A stretch of 64,000 nt of DNA, from contig OY969798.1 in assembly GCA_963703165.1 (NCBI GenBank), positions 1,550,001 through 1,614,000 on the forward strand. The letters run 5' to 3'. Position 1 is the stretch's first letter, and every line of letters begins with the position of its first letter. The translations under genes and the position numbers were made by a program. Under the pieces are notes generated by a model. The model did not search any database and was not told the DNA's origin. It saw only the letters and a list, made by a program, of their open reading frames with translations. This DNA comes from JBQTKD01 sp963703165 (GTDB taxonomy: Bacteria; Actinomycetota; Actinomycetes; Sporichthyales; Sporichthyaceae). Below, piece by piece: positions 1-9,070 of this stretch.

Positions 1-1
1 C

Positions 2-1333
2 AAGGGCACCGCCAAGGGCAACTCCACGACCAAGGCCGCAACCCCGAGCAAGGGCGGCACGGAGAAGGCCAAGGCCGGCACCGCCGCGGACGTCACCGAC
101 GTCAAGAGCACCGAGTCCGCCGCCGAGAAGGCGGAGAACCAGAAGATCTACGACGCCAAGAACGGCGCCACGGAGATCGGTGTCACCAAGGACTCGATCA
201 AGCTCGGCTCGATCAACATGCACGGCATGGCGCTGGGCAACGTTCTCGTCCAGCCGATGGTGCGTGGCAACCTGGCCAGCAGCTCGCTGATCAACGACCG
301 CGGTGGCGTCCTCGGGCGTCGCATCTCCATCGTTGACTGTGACGACGGCCCCGGCGAGGTCTCCCGCTCCAAGGCCTGCATCAAGAAGCTGGCCGGTCAG
401 GACAAGATCTTCTCCCTGACCTCCGCCGTGTCGTGGGCCACCGCGTCCATTCACGACGACCTGAAGCAGTACAAGCTGCCGTACATCGGTGCCTGGGCGT
501 ACAGCCAGACCGAGTGGCAGGACCCGTACATGTTCCCGACGCACATGTCGATGATCCACGAGGCGATGGCCGGCGCGAACTGGGCGAAGAACGTCATCAA
601 GCCCAAGACCTACGGTCTCGTCTGCCTGACCAGCCCCGAGATGCAGCTCGCGTGCCAGGAAGTCCAGAAGATCATGGACGCGTCCGGCGCCAAGCTGGTC
701 AAGAAGGCCGACGTCTCCATCTCGGAGACCTCGATGTCGAGCCAGGTTCTCGCGATGCGCGCGGCGAACCCGGATCACATCATTCACTACGTGATCAACC
801 CGGCCACGATGGCGAAGTTCATGGTCGAGGCCGCGCAGCAGAACTACTACCCGCCCAAGGGCATCTCGGGTAACCACCTCGCGGCTGAGGTGCTCGGCTC
901 GATCTTCGGCAAGCACCCGACCAACCGCTACTGGACCAACACCACCTACAAGCTGTGGGGTCCGGAGTTCATGGCCACCATGAACAAGTACGCCCGCGGT
1001 AACCGTGGCACGAACCACCACATCGTCCAGGCCGGGTACGTGGCGATGAACGTCTTCGCGCAGGCCGCCAAGGAGACCGGGCCGAACCTGACCCGCGAGC
1101 GCATGATGGCGACCCTCGGCAACGGCACGATCTGGAAGGCCGACGCCTCGCTGGACCAGAAGTTCCAGTACATCAACAGCGAGCGCACCGGCAACAACTG
1201 GAACAAGGAGCAGGGCCAGGGTCGCGAGTTCATCTACAAGTACACCTCGACGAACACGGTGTCGAACCCCGACGGCTCGCCGTCCGGTTTCGCTCCGGAC
1301 ACCGACCAGTTCGTGATCTACACCTGGAAGTGA
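2..1333 (+). CDS. ABC-type branched-chain amino acid-like substrate-binding protein (5' end outside window)
   Basis: The reading frame is open from the window edge, so the lipoprotein signal and N-terminus are missing. What remains starts with a Lys/Ala/Thr-rich linker (about residues 1-50), followed by a type 1 periplasmic-binding fold. The closest relative I can see is the complete gene at 26966-28537 (minus strand), to which about four of five residues are identical by eye across the fold. By family it would bind a small solute outside the membrane and hand it to an ABC permease, but no permease or ATPase gene lies in the window. Ligand unknown. Strong hairpins follow the stop codon. Confidence 0.85.
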   Translation, partial: KGTAKGNSTTKAATPSKGGTEKAKAGTAADVTDVKSTESAAEKAENQKIYDAKNGATEIGVTKDSIKLGSINMHGMALGNVLVQPMVRGNLASSSLINDRGGVLGRRISIVDCDDGPGEVSRSKACIKKLAGQDKIFSLTSAVSWATASIHDDLKQYKLPYIGAWAYSQTEWQDPYMFPTHMSMIHEAMAGANWAKNVIKPKTYGLVCLTSPEMQLACQEVQKIMDASGAKLVKKADVSISETSMSSQVLAMRAANPDHIIHYVINPATMAKFMVEAAQQNYYPPKGISGNHLAAEVLGSIFGKHPTNRYWTNTTYKLWGPEFMATMNKYARGNRGTNHHIVQAGYVAMNVFAQAAKETGPNLTRERMMATLGNGTIWKADASLDQKFQYINSERTGNNWNKEQGQGREFIYKYTSTNTVSNPDGSPSGFAPDTDQFVIYTWK

Positions 1334-1340
1334 GCCGAGC

Positions 1341-1375
1341 GGAGAGCGAGTGCGAGGAACGAGTACTCGCTCTCC
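1341..1375 (+). terminator. Perfect 11-bp hairpin after the substrate-binding gene
   Basis: GGAGAGCGAGT (1341-1351) pairs exactly with ACTCGCTCTCC (1365-1375) around a 13-nt loop, GCGAGGAACGAGT. It starts 7 nt after the stop codon and lacks a T-run, so it could be a terminator or mRNA 3'-end stabiliser. The same loop sequence recurs at 48252-48264 on a different stem. Confidence 0.6.
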
Positions 1376-1406
1376 CGAGGCGAACGCACCAGGTCGAGCG
1401 AAGCGA

Positions 1407-1432
1407 CTACCCGGAAGTAAAACTCCGGGTAG
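1407..1432 (+). terminator. Second hairpin, 9-bp perfect stem
   Basis: CTACCCGGA (1407-1415) and TCCGGGTAG (1424-1432) form a perfect stem with an A-rich 8-nt loop. It stands between the first hairpin and the response-regulator gene and probably acts as a backup terminator. Confidence 0.5.
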
Positions 1433-1467
1433 CAGCACCTCTGTGACCTGAGTACAGATCAGATGGA

Positions 1468-1504
1468 CCCATCACGACCGGCGAGACATGTCGGTCGTGG
1501 TGGG
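1468..1504 (+). terminator. Third hairpin, 13-bp stem with one wobble pair, followed by TTT
   Basis: CCCATCACGACCG (1468-1480) pairs with CGGTCGTGGTGGG (1492-1504) with a single A/G mismatch position, and TTTCT follows. It sits about 28 nt before the start of the response regulator. It may end upstream transcription or lie in the regulator's own leader as a control element. Confidence 0.45.
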
Positions 1505-1532
1505 GTTTCTGCCTGTGGCATGAGGGAAGTTT

Positions 1533-2213
1533 GTGAACATGCGCCTGCTGCTGGTCGAGGACGACACCGGAATGGCCGAGATGTTGTCCCAGAGCCTCAA
1601 GCGGCAGGGCTATGCCGTGGATCGGGCCGCCACCGGGCAGGACGCACTGTGGCGGGTGAACGAGAGCCGGTACGACGCGGTGGTTCTGGACGCCATGATC
1701 CCGCCGCCGGACGGCTTCGAGGTCTGCAAGAAGATGCGTGATGAGGGTCGCTGGGTGCCAGTCATCATGCTCACCGCTCGGGACGCCGTCGCGGACCGCA
1801 TCCAGGGCCTGGACAGCGGGGCCGACGACTACCTGACCAAGCCGTTCGCGCTCGGAGAGCTCCATGCCCGGCTCCGGGCGCTGATCAGGCGCGACCCGGC
1901 GGAACGGCCCGCTATGTTGCGCGTCGGCGACCTGTCCCTGGACCCAGGGAAGCATCAGGTGCAGCGGGGCGAGGCGGAGATTTCGCTGTCCCCGAAGGAG
2001 TACGCCCTGTTGGCGGAGTTCATGCGCCGCCCGGGCGAGGTTCTGTCCCGCGCCTACCTGATCGAGCACGTCTGGGACTTCGCGTACGACGGCACCTCCA
2101 ACGTTGTCGATGCGTACGTGAAGCACCTTCGCAACAAGATCGACCGGCCCTTCGACCGGGACACGATTCGAACCGTCCGCGCTGTCGGGTACCGCCTGGA
2201 CCCCGACGCCTGA
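1533..2213 (+). CDS. OmpR/PhoB-family response regulator, orphan
   Basis: A 226-residue two-domain regulator. The receiver domain (about 1-118) has the acidic pair D10-D11, the phospho-acceptor Asp near residue 53 (VVLDAMIP), Thr81 and Lys103 (LTKPF). The C-terminal winged helix (about 130-224) ends with the usual VRAVGYRL. It would bind DNA when phosphorylated. No histidine kinase gene is adjacent, so the partner is elsewhere. GTG at 1533 and ATG at 1539 both follow the same GAGGGA ribosome site; the GTG is used here. Confidence 0.9.
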   Translation: MNMRLLLVEDDTGMAEMLSQSLKRQGYAVDRAATGQDALWRVNESRYDAVVLDAMIPPPDGFEVCKKMRDEGRWVPVIMLTARDAVADRIQGLDSGADDYLTKPFALGELHARLRALIRRDPAERPAMLRVGDLSLDPGKHQVQRGEAEISLSPKEYALLAEFMRRPGEVLSRAYLIEHVWDFAYDGTSNVVDAYVKHLRNKIDRPFDRDTIRTVRAVGYRLDPDA

Positions 2214-2461
2214 GACGGGCCGCATTCACGGTGCTGTCATGCGCCACGTTGCACGCTGAAGGGGTCTCGGGGGATCAGGGTTCGTTTCCAGCGTCTCACC
2301 GGAGAGCTCGAGACACCGGCAGTCGATCTGGGCGGGTCACCGCGTCCACCCGCACCGCAACCAGAGCACCTGCCGAACGGATCGGGTCGCCCGGCAGGGA
2401 GCACCGCCGCGTCAGCGGGGGCCGGGGGCCCGGTCCGCATGCTTGCCGGCGGGCGCCGGGT

Positions 2462-2625
2462 TCAGGCCGTCTTCTTCGCCGCGGCCTTCTTCGCCGGGGC
2501 CTTGTTGGCCGCTGCCTTCGTGGCCGGAGTCTTCTCGGCGTCCTCCGGTTTGCCGGCTGCCTTCTTTGCCGGAGCCTTCTTTGCCGGAGCCTTCTTTGCC
2601 GCAGCCTTCTTGGCCGGGGCCGGTT
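2462..2625 (-). repeat. Short tandem codon repeats in the Ku tail
   Basis: The 3' end of ku is built from imperfect 15- to 18-bp repeats encoding AKKAP/AKKAA units. Repeat number could vary between strains by slippage. Confidence 0.7.
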
Positions 2626-3454
2626 CGGCCTCCGCCCGGGCGTCGGAGCCGGCCGGAGCGTTGCCGTCGGCCGCGGCGCGACGTTCCTTGGCGCGGGCCA
2701 CGCTCTGGCGCAGCGCCTCCATCAGGTCGACGACCTCACCGGCGGGCTCCGCCTGTTCCTCGACCTGGACCACCTCTCGGCCGGCGACCTTGGCCTCGAC
2801 GACCTTGTGCAGGGCGGCCGCGTACTCGTCGGTGTAGTCCTCGGGCTTGAAGGCGCCCGACATCGTCTCGATGTAGGACTCGGCCATGGCGATCTCCTGC
2901 TCGCGCACGGACACGTCGGTGTCCGGGGCGAGTGCGGAGGGGTCACGGATCTCCTCCGGCCACAGCATCATCTGCATGACGAGGATGTCGCCGTGCGGCC
3001 GGATCGCGGCGAGAGACTCGCGCTGACGCAGCGCCACTTTCACGATCGCGACCTTGCCCGAGCGAGCGAGCGCGTCGCGGAGCAGGACGTAGGGCTTGGC
3101 GCCGTGCTGATCGGCCTGCAGGTAGTAGCTGCGGTTGATGGCGACCATGTCGAACTCGGTGGCGTCGACGAACTGCATGACGTCGACAGACTTCGACGAG
3201 GCCAACGGCAGCTGCTCGAGGTCCTCGTCGGTGAGCACGACGATGTCCCCGCCGCCGAGGTCGTATCCCTTGGCGATGTCGCTGTAGGGCACCTCCTCGC
3301 CGTCCAGTTCGCAGACGCGCTTGTACCGGACCCGGCCGCCATCGGCGGCGTGCACCTGACGGAACGAAACTCCGCGCTCATCGGTGGCCGAGAACACCCG
3401 CACGGGGATGGAGACCAGGCCGAAGGAGATCGCGCCCTTCCAGATCGTCTGCAT
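2462..3454 (-). CDS. ku: Ku protein (non-homologous end joining)
   Basis: The protein opens with MQTIWKGAISFGLVSIPVRV, the classic bacterial Ku start, so the internal ATG at 3454 is preferred over the upstream extension to 3490. The Ku core covers roughly residues 1-255; the last 60 or so residues are a Lys/Ala/Pro repeat tail, common in actinobacterial Ku and thought to bind DNA. Ku rings thread onto broken double-strand ends and recruit LigD. The window also holds a LigD-type polymerase (9724-10632), which fits this job. About 330 residues, slightly longer than usual because of the tail. Confidence 0.93.
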   Translation of the reverse strand: MQTIWKGAISFGLVSIPVRVFSATDERGVSFRQVHAADGGRVRYKRVCELDGEEVPYSDIAKGYDLGGGDIVVLTDEDLEQLPLASSKSVDVMQFVDATEFDMVAINRSYYLQADQHGAKPYVLLRDALARSGKVAIVKVALRQRESLAAIRPHGDILVMQMMLWPEEIRDPSALAPDTDVSVREQEIAMAESYIETMSGAFKPEDYTDEYAAALHKVVEAKVAGREVVQVEEQAEPAGEVVDLMEALRQSVARAKERRAAADGNAPAGSDARAEAEPAPAKKAAAKKAPAKKAPAKKAAGKPEDAEKTPATKAAANKAPAKKAAAKKTA

Positions 3455-3538
3455 GCCCACCACGGTAGTTGGCCGAGCGCGCTGTGGCACGTGTGACGCG
3501 TGGGACTTGGTGGTCTGCCGTCCTGATAGACGGTCAGC

Positions 3539-4981
3539 TCAGTTCTTGCGGCACTGAGGCGTGCTGCCCTGGGGCGCCGACCAGCCGTTCTCGTCCAGGC
3601 GCGTGTAGTAAAGGCACTGCGTCTCCGGTGCGGGCTTGCCGGGGCGGAAGGTCAGCGGCGGGGTCAGTCCACCGAGGGTTACCCCGCGGAGCTTGCCCAT
3701 CGCCACGTAGATCCGGGCTGCGGTCGGGCCGGTGGTGTCGCCGGGGGTGAAGGCCTTCTCGAAGAGCTTGCCGGAGGTCCAGGCCAGGATCGATCCGCTG
3801 TCCAGTGGGGCGCCCGGCGCGTACTTGGCCATGGCAGCGCGGTAAGCGCGCTGGCCCGGGTTGTCGTCGAGCATCCACGGCGCGGTGATGTTGACGCTCA
3901 ACACGGTGTTGCGGCGCATCAGGGGGTCCTGTGCGTTAGCCGCACTGATCAGCAGCGAATCGGTGACGATCGGTGGGCGGAAACCGATCGACTCGCAGGA
4001 ACGCAGCAGCCGGTTGATCGACGCACCATCCATGGCCACGCCCATGGCCGTGGCACCGGCGTTCTTGGCGTTCTGGCACTGCGCCGTGTAATCGGGCTGA
4101 CGCGAGACCGGGGAGCTGTAGACGATCTCCCGCCGGCCTTCTCGACGATCTGCTCCTTCTGCATGACCTGGGCCAGGGCGTGCAGGTCGGATTCTCGACG
4201 CAGTACAGCAGGCCGATCTTGCTGAATCCGTTCTCGACAGCCTGCCGGACAGCACCGTAGGGCCGGGTCCGCAAGCCGCCGCCCTGACCGAACAGCCACG
4301 GACTCTCGTGCCACTCGAAGCTGGCGACGTCCCCGCCAATGACCGGCACCTTGTGCCGAGCGGCGGCCTGCGCCAGCGCGCGGAGGGAGCGGCGAGAACG
4401 CCGCCACGAGCGCGACGACCTCTTCTCGTTCACGAGCTGGCCGACGAGGGCGGTGCGGCTGGCCTCGGTGCCGTCGTCCACGACGAACAACTGGATCTGT
4501 CGGCAGGCGAGCCCGCCGCGCGCGTTGACGTCCTTCGCCCATGCCGCCAGACCGACGCGCGCGGGCGCGACCAGCGGACCGGCGATGCCGGAGAAGTGAC
4601 CGATCTGGCCGATCCGAATCGGGGCAGACCTGGCGGGCGCGGAGCGGGACCGGCAGCGGCGGGTACGGGCTGCCGACTTCTGTGCAGTCGCCGCGGTCGA
4701 GGTCTCCGCTGACCGTGGTACCTGGTGGAGGGCTGGGCCTTGGGGGCCACAGGTGCTTTGCCGGTGCCTACTGCGTTCGCCGAGGACCCGGACACCTGAG
4801 CGGCCGGCGCGACGGGCGTCAGCTGTTGCGGGGCGCCCTCGTCGGGCGCCCCGACCGCGACGGAATTCCCGGACTGTCGGGAAGCCAAGGCCTCGCCCGC
4901 GCTGATGCGGTCACCGCAACCGGCGAGCACCAAGGCCAGCCCGACCACCGCTCCGACGGTTCGTGTGACGTTCAACCGCAC
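3539..4981 (-). pseudogene. Frameshifted substrate-binding lipoprotein
   Basis: The gene begins at 4981 with a lipoprotein signal ending in VLAGC, then an Ala/Pro-rich linker in the same frame to about 4720. The rest of a type 1 periplasmic-binding protein can be followed only by switching frame: FVVDDGTEASRTALVGQLVNE (4430-4490 area), then HKVPVIGGDVASFEWHESPW to about 4200, then a continuous C-terminal part from about 4130 to the stop at 3539. At least four shifts lie between 4130 and 4720. It is a distant relative of the proteins at 2-1333 and 26966-28537. Either a decayed gene or a cluster of indel errors; no transporter partner is nearby. Confidence 0.8.
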
Positions 4982-5135
4982 GGTGCGACTCCCTGGACTG
5001 TGTGGCCGGCCGGCGACAGGCTGTGCCCGTACGTTTCACCTGGTTGTAGATCGGCCGCCGCGGTGTCGCAATTGCGCCATACCGTATGGAATGTCCGATC
5101 GTGCTCCGCAGCACGTCCCGTCCGGAGGCGCACGC

Positions 5136-6448
5136 ATGGCCCACAGCGCAGCGGTGCGCGCCGTCGAGGTGGGCCCGCACGACCGGGAGTCGTACTTCCG
5201 CGCCGCCTACGACCTGCTCGCCGAGCACGGCTCCGCCGGGGTGACCGTCGCCGCCCTGTGCGACCGGGTCGGGGTCACGAAGGGCTCCTTCTACCACCAC
5301 TTCATCGATCTGCCGGATTTCGTCGAGGCCCTCGCGACCCGCTGGCAGGCGTGGGTCGAGCACATCATCGACACCTGCCTCGCCGAACCCGATCTGCTGC
5401 GCCGCTACGAGCTGGCCGCCAACAACCACGTCGTGCTGGTGACCGGGGCGGAACCGGCGATCTACGCCTGGGCCCGCACCGAGCCGGCCATCGCCGGAGC
5501 CGTGCACGTCGTGCTGACCCGCGGATACGAACTCGGCGAGAAGCTCTACGGACCGGTCACCGGCGATCCTCGGGTAGCGACCAGCCTGACCCGCATGATG
5601 ATCGCGGCGCTGCAGGGAATGCAGCAGCGCTCCTACCGCATCCACCGGATCGCTTCGTCGAGGTCATCGCCGAATGGGGCCGTCGGTGCCTGCACGTCGA
5701 CATGGAGATCGCGCGCCTGGGTGACCGGACAGTGGTCCGTGCTCGTGGCTGGTTGCCGGAGCCGATCCCCCCGCACCGGCCGGTCGTGTTCCCCGAAGGC
5801 AGCGGGAGGCTGTTCGACGCCGCCGTCGCCGCGGCGGTCGCGGAGATGACCCCCGACAGTGACCGCGGTCGCGAGGCCTACTTCCGTGCAGCACGGGAAA
5901 TCCTCACCCAGCAGGGACCTGACGGTGTGACGGTGGCGGCACTGTGCGAGCGGCTGGGCGTCACCAAAGGGTCGTTCCACCATCACTTCGCGACGATGCC
6001 CGCGTTCGTCGAGGCCCTGGCCGAGCACTGGGAGCAGAAGTTCGGGGCGTTGATCGACAACTACGGGACCGAGACCGACCCGCTGCGCCGGTTGGAGTTG
6101 ATGTTCCGCACCAGCTTCATGCTCCCCCACCCCACCGAGGCTGCCTGGCATGCCTGGGCCCGCATCAACCCCACCGTGAACGCTGCGATCGGTCGCCAGC
6201 ACCGCCGCGCGCAGGACGTGCTGCAAGGCGTTCTCACCGAACTGCTCGACGACCCGGTGGCTGCCGACCTGATGGCCGAGTTCGGCACCGGCCTGGCCAT
6301 CGGGCTGGTGTTCCAGCACACCGGCCCGGCCGATCTCGAAACCTACGTCGTCGCCTTCTTCGAGTGGGTCCGCCGGTGCCTGCATCTGGAGGCGGAGCTG
6401 GTCATCACCGAGGGCATGCTCGCCGTCGCGCTGCGCCGCGGAGACTGA
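5136..6448 (+). pseudogene. Double-TetR regulator with one frameshift
   Basis: ATG at 5136 follows GGAGG by 8 nt. The first TetR unit has its helix-turn-helix near residues 35-60 (DRVGVTKGSFYHHF). Its frame is lost at about 5640-5650, where one missing base moves the reading to the frame that runs to the stop at 6446-6448. That frame continues with DRFVEVIAEWGRRCLHV and a complete second TetR unit (helix-turn-helix ERLGVTKGSFHHHF). Aligned to the intact neighbour at 6451, the two read collinearly through the shift. Most likely a single-base deletion in a gene of about 440 codons. If the shift is a sequence error, the gene is functional. Confidence 0.8.
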
Positions 6449-6450
6449 TC

Positions 6451-7776
6451 GTGGCAACACCCAGCGCGCACGGCGCACCGACCGGTCGCCTCGATCGGGA
6501 GCAGTTCTTCCTCGCCGCCTACGACTTGCTGGGCGAGGAGGGTTGGGCCGCCGTCACAGTTCCCGCGTTGTGCGAGCGGCTGCGGGTGACCAAGGGCTCG
6601 TTCTACCACCACTTCACCGACCTCCCCGCGTTCGTCGCGGCGTTCGCGAAGCGTTGGCAGGCCTGGCTCGACGCACTCATCGACGCGTATCACGCCGAGC
6701 CGGATCTGCTGCGACGCGTGGAGTTGATGACGAACAGTCACGGCTCGGCGATGACCGGCGCGGAGCCGATCATCCGCGCGTGGAGCCGCACCGAGCCGGC
6801 GCTGGCCGAGGCGATCCGCGAGGTGGACCGCCGAGGTGTGGAGATCGGGCACCTCACGTTCGGCGCGTTGTGCGGGGATGACGAGACCGGGGCCCTGCTC
6901 GGGCGGATGATCTCCCGGGCGCTGGTCGGGATGCAGCAGCGAGCACGGCCGATGGAACCGGATCGCTTCGTGCGCATCGTGGCCGAGTGGTTCCGCTGCT
7001 GTCTGCACCTGGAGATCCAGGAGATACGCGTCGGCGGGCGGTTGTGCGTGCGGGTGCTCGGCCAGAGCGACGTACCCATCCCACCGTTGCGACGTCCGGA
7101 GACCCTGCCTGCGGCCGGGCCCGCAAGCGAAGCCGTGTTCGACGCCGGGATTCAGGCCGCGGTGGACGCGATGACGCCCACCGCCACCGGACGGAGGGGG
7201 CGGGAGGCGTACTTCCAGGCTGCCCGGGAGATCCTCGCCGACCGCGGGCCGGACGGCGTCACCGTCGCGAACCTGTGCGCGCGACTCGGGGTGACCAAGG
7301 GGTCGTTCCACCATCACTTCGCCACGACGTCAGGCTTCGTCGAGGCGCTCGCCGAGCACTGGGCCGCCTCGTTCTTGGGCGTTCAGGAGGCCATGGCTGC
7401 CGACCCCGATCCGGTGCGCCGCCTCGAGGCGCTCTACCAGGGCTCGCTGTCGCTGCCGCATCCCGCCGAAGCGACCTGGCGGGCCTGGGGCTGGACGGAT
7501 CCGGTCGTGGCCGACGCCCTGCGGCGGGTCGAGGAGCGGGGGCAGATCCTGACCACGCAGGTCCTGACGGAGTTGCTCGGCGATCCGGACCGCGCGGACC
7601 TGCTGGCCGAACTCGGGATCGGACTGACGATCGGCCTGCAGCAGGCTGATCCGCCGCTGGATGCCGAGACGTTCGCCCTGACAGCACTGGAGTGGGTGCG
7701 CCGTTGCGTCGGCCTGGACGCACACCTGGTCGTCGTGGACGGCGTGCCGTGCCTACGGATCTCCCGGAGCGAATGA
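6451..7776 (+). CDS. Double-TetR transcriptional regulator (two TetR units in one chain)
   Basis: GTG at 6451 lies 2 nt after the stop of the preceding gene. The 441-residue product contains two complete TetR units: helix-turn-helix one near residues 30-52 (ERLRVTKGSFYHHF), helix-turn-helix two near residues 265-290 (ARLGVTKGSFHHHF), each followed by an all-helical ligand/dimer region of about 140 residues. Each unit ends with a short strand-like tail rich in V, R and L. TetR proteins normally dimerise as 200-residue chains, so this resembles a covalently linked dimer. It is a paralogue of the preceding gene and probably co-transcribed. Target and ligand unknown. Confidence 0.85.
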   Translation: MATPSAHGAPTGRLDREQFFLAAYDLLGEEGWAAVTVPALCERLRVTKGSFYHHFTDLPAFVAAFAKRWQAWLDALIDAYHAEPDLLRRVELMTNSHGSAMTGAEPIIRAWSRTEPALAEAIREVDRRGVEIGHLTFGALCGDDETGALLGRMISRALVGMQQRARPMEPDRFVRIVAEWFRCCLHLEIQEIRVGGRLCVRVLGQSDVPIPPLRRPETLPAAGPASEAVFDAGIQAAVDAMTPTATGRRGREAYFQAAREILADRGPDGVTVANLCARLGVTKGSFHHHFATTSGFVEALAEHWAASFLGVQEAMAADPDPVRRLEALYQGSLSLPHPAEATWRAWGWTDPVVADALRRVEERGQILTTQVLTELLGDPDRADLLAELGIGLTIGLQQADPPLDAETFALTALEWVRRCVGLDAHLVVVDGVPCLRISRSE

Positions 7777-7777
7777 G

Positions 7778-8059
7778 CTAGTTCTCGACGGACGCGATCA
7801 TGTTCCGCTGCGCCGCCGTCAATTGCAGGTTCAGCTTGGTGCTCCGGTCCAGTCCTCGACAGGGCGCAGGGTCAGCGGACTCCCGTGGAATCTGACTCTG
7901 CTTCACATTCGATCGTTGCAGCTTCGCGTAGGCCTTCGCGCAGGCCTCGCGCGCGTCCGGGGTTGAGGGACGACCGGACTGCACCGCACCCGATCCCCCG
8001 CACCCGCTCAGCATCGCGAGCGCGACGAGGACGGTCGAGAAAATGATCTTGGTACGCAC
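7778..8059 (-). CDS. Small lipoprotein of unknown function
   Basis: A 93-residue protein with a signal sequence and lipobox (AMLSGC, Cys20), followed by a Gly/Ser spacer. The mature part has two further cysteines (EACAKAY and APCRGL), which could form a disulfide. Convergent with the double-TetR gene, whose stop lies one base away. I do not recognise the family. Confidence 0.65.
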   Translation of the reverse strand: MRTKIIFSTVLVALAMLSGCGGSGAVQSGRPSTPDAREACAKAYAKLQRSNVKQSQIPRESADPAPCRGLDRSTKLNLQLTAAQRNMIASVEN

Positions 8060-8099
8060 GGGAGGAGAAGCTATCCAAGATCAACTTCTCGGACCAGCA

Positions 8100-8113
8100 C
8101 CCCGCTTCGGGGC
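8100..8113 (-). terminator. Short GC hairpin after the anti-sigma gene
   Basis: CCCCG and CGGGG pair across a 3-nt loop about 12 bases downstream of the anti-sigma stop (minus strand). It is a weak but well-placed terminator candidate. Confidence 0.35.
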
Positions 8114-8124
8114 GTGGCGCGGGC

Positions 8125-9069
8125 TCAGCAGTCGTTGCCCGCAGTGCGGTTCTGCGCCGCGGTGACCTGGTCGCGTGCGTCGCCGTAGTCCGGGCCAGGG
8201 AAGGCGCGGACGGCGCTGCTCTGCGACTCGGGCACCACGAACAGCCATTCCTGACCGGCCTTCAGATCCGTCCGGCCGTCGTCGGTGAGGACGTAGTTCT
8301 TACCGATCGTGAAGGCCGCCAGGACGGGACCACTGCCGGGGCTGATCCAGTCCGACACCAGCACCCGCAGCGTGTACCGGGCGCCCGCGGACTCGATCGA
8401 GACCACCTTGCCGATCAGCACCCCGCGGTTGCAGGCCACGGCCGTGTCGAGGGCCGAGTTCGCCGACTCGGTCTTCGTGTCCGACTTCGGTGCCTTCTTG
8501 GACGTCGAGGAAGATTTCGTGCTCGACGCCGGGGCTGGGTCGACTGCGTCCGCCTCGGCTGCCGATTCCGCGGTGGGGGCATCCGCGGCGGAGGCACCGG
8601 CCTTCAGGGCGGCCGCACGCCCGGCCTCGTCTCGGCCGCTGAGGAGTCCGTTGGTCGACGCCGGCGCCTCCGACGCGGCGATCGCGCCGGCGGCAGAGTC
8701 GGCGGGCGCCTGCGCCGCGGTCGAGCTGTCGCTCTCGGAACCGCCGAGGTCGTTGTTCACGACGACGGTGCCCAGGCCGACGATGCCGATCAGCGACGCG
8801 GCGGCGAGGAGGATCGGAGCGCGGCGCCGCAGTCGCGCGGAGAACGGGAGCACCACCGCGCCCACGGGCTCGTCGACGGGGCCCGCGAGGGTGTCGCCCA
8901 TGAGAGCAAAGGCGCGCATGAGCTTCGCGACGTCGTCCTCGGCGCGGGTCTGCGCGGAGCGCTCGGCGTCGTCGGCGTCGTCGTCCAGCTCGAGTCCGTC
9001 GAGCACGCGGGACAGCGCCTCGGCATCGAGGTCGCGGCCCGGCTCGTCGCCAGGAGGGAGGGAGTTCAC
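8125..9069 (-). CDS. Putative membrane anti-sigma factor
   Basis: GTG at 9069 starts 1 nt after the stop of the upstream ECF sigma gene, so the two are translated together. The 314-residue product has an acidic N-terminal cytoplasmic part (1-83), one transmembrane helix (about 84-105) and a long Ala/Ser/Thr-rich extracellular part. That part ends in a folded region with two cysteines (AVACNRG and the terminal NDC). No HxxxCxxC zinc motif is visible. Anti-sigma role is inferred from gene order and topology, not from a recognised domain. Confidence 0.7.
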   Translation of the reverse strand: MNSLPPGDEPGRDLDAEALSRVLDGLELDDDADDAERSAQTRAEDDVAKLMRAFALMGDTLAGPVDEPVGAVVLPFSARLRRRAPILLAAASLIGIVGLGTVVVNNDLGGSESDSSTAAQAPADSAAGAIAASEAPASTNGLLSGRDEAGRAAALKAGASAADAPTAESAAEADAVDPAPASSTKSSSTSKKAPKSDTKTESANSALDTAVACNRGVLIGKVVSIESAGARYTLRVLVSDWISPGSGPVLAAFTIGKNYVLTDDGRTDLKAGQEWLFVVPESQSSAVRAFPGPDYGDARDQVTAAQNRTAGNDC

Positions 9070-9070
9070 G

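Noticed and set aside
2231..3496. A plus-strand 421-codon frame opposite Ku
   Set aside because: Leu/Arg/Gly-rich mirror of ku; no motif, and its repeat region is only the complement of the Ku Lys tail.
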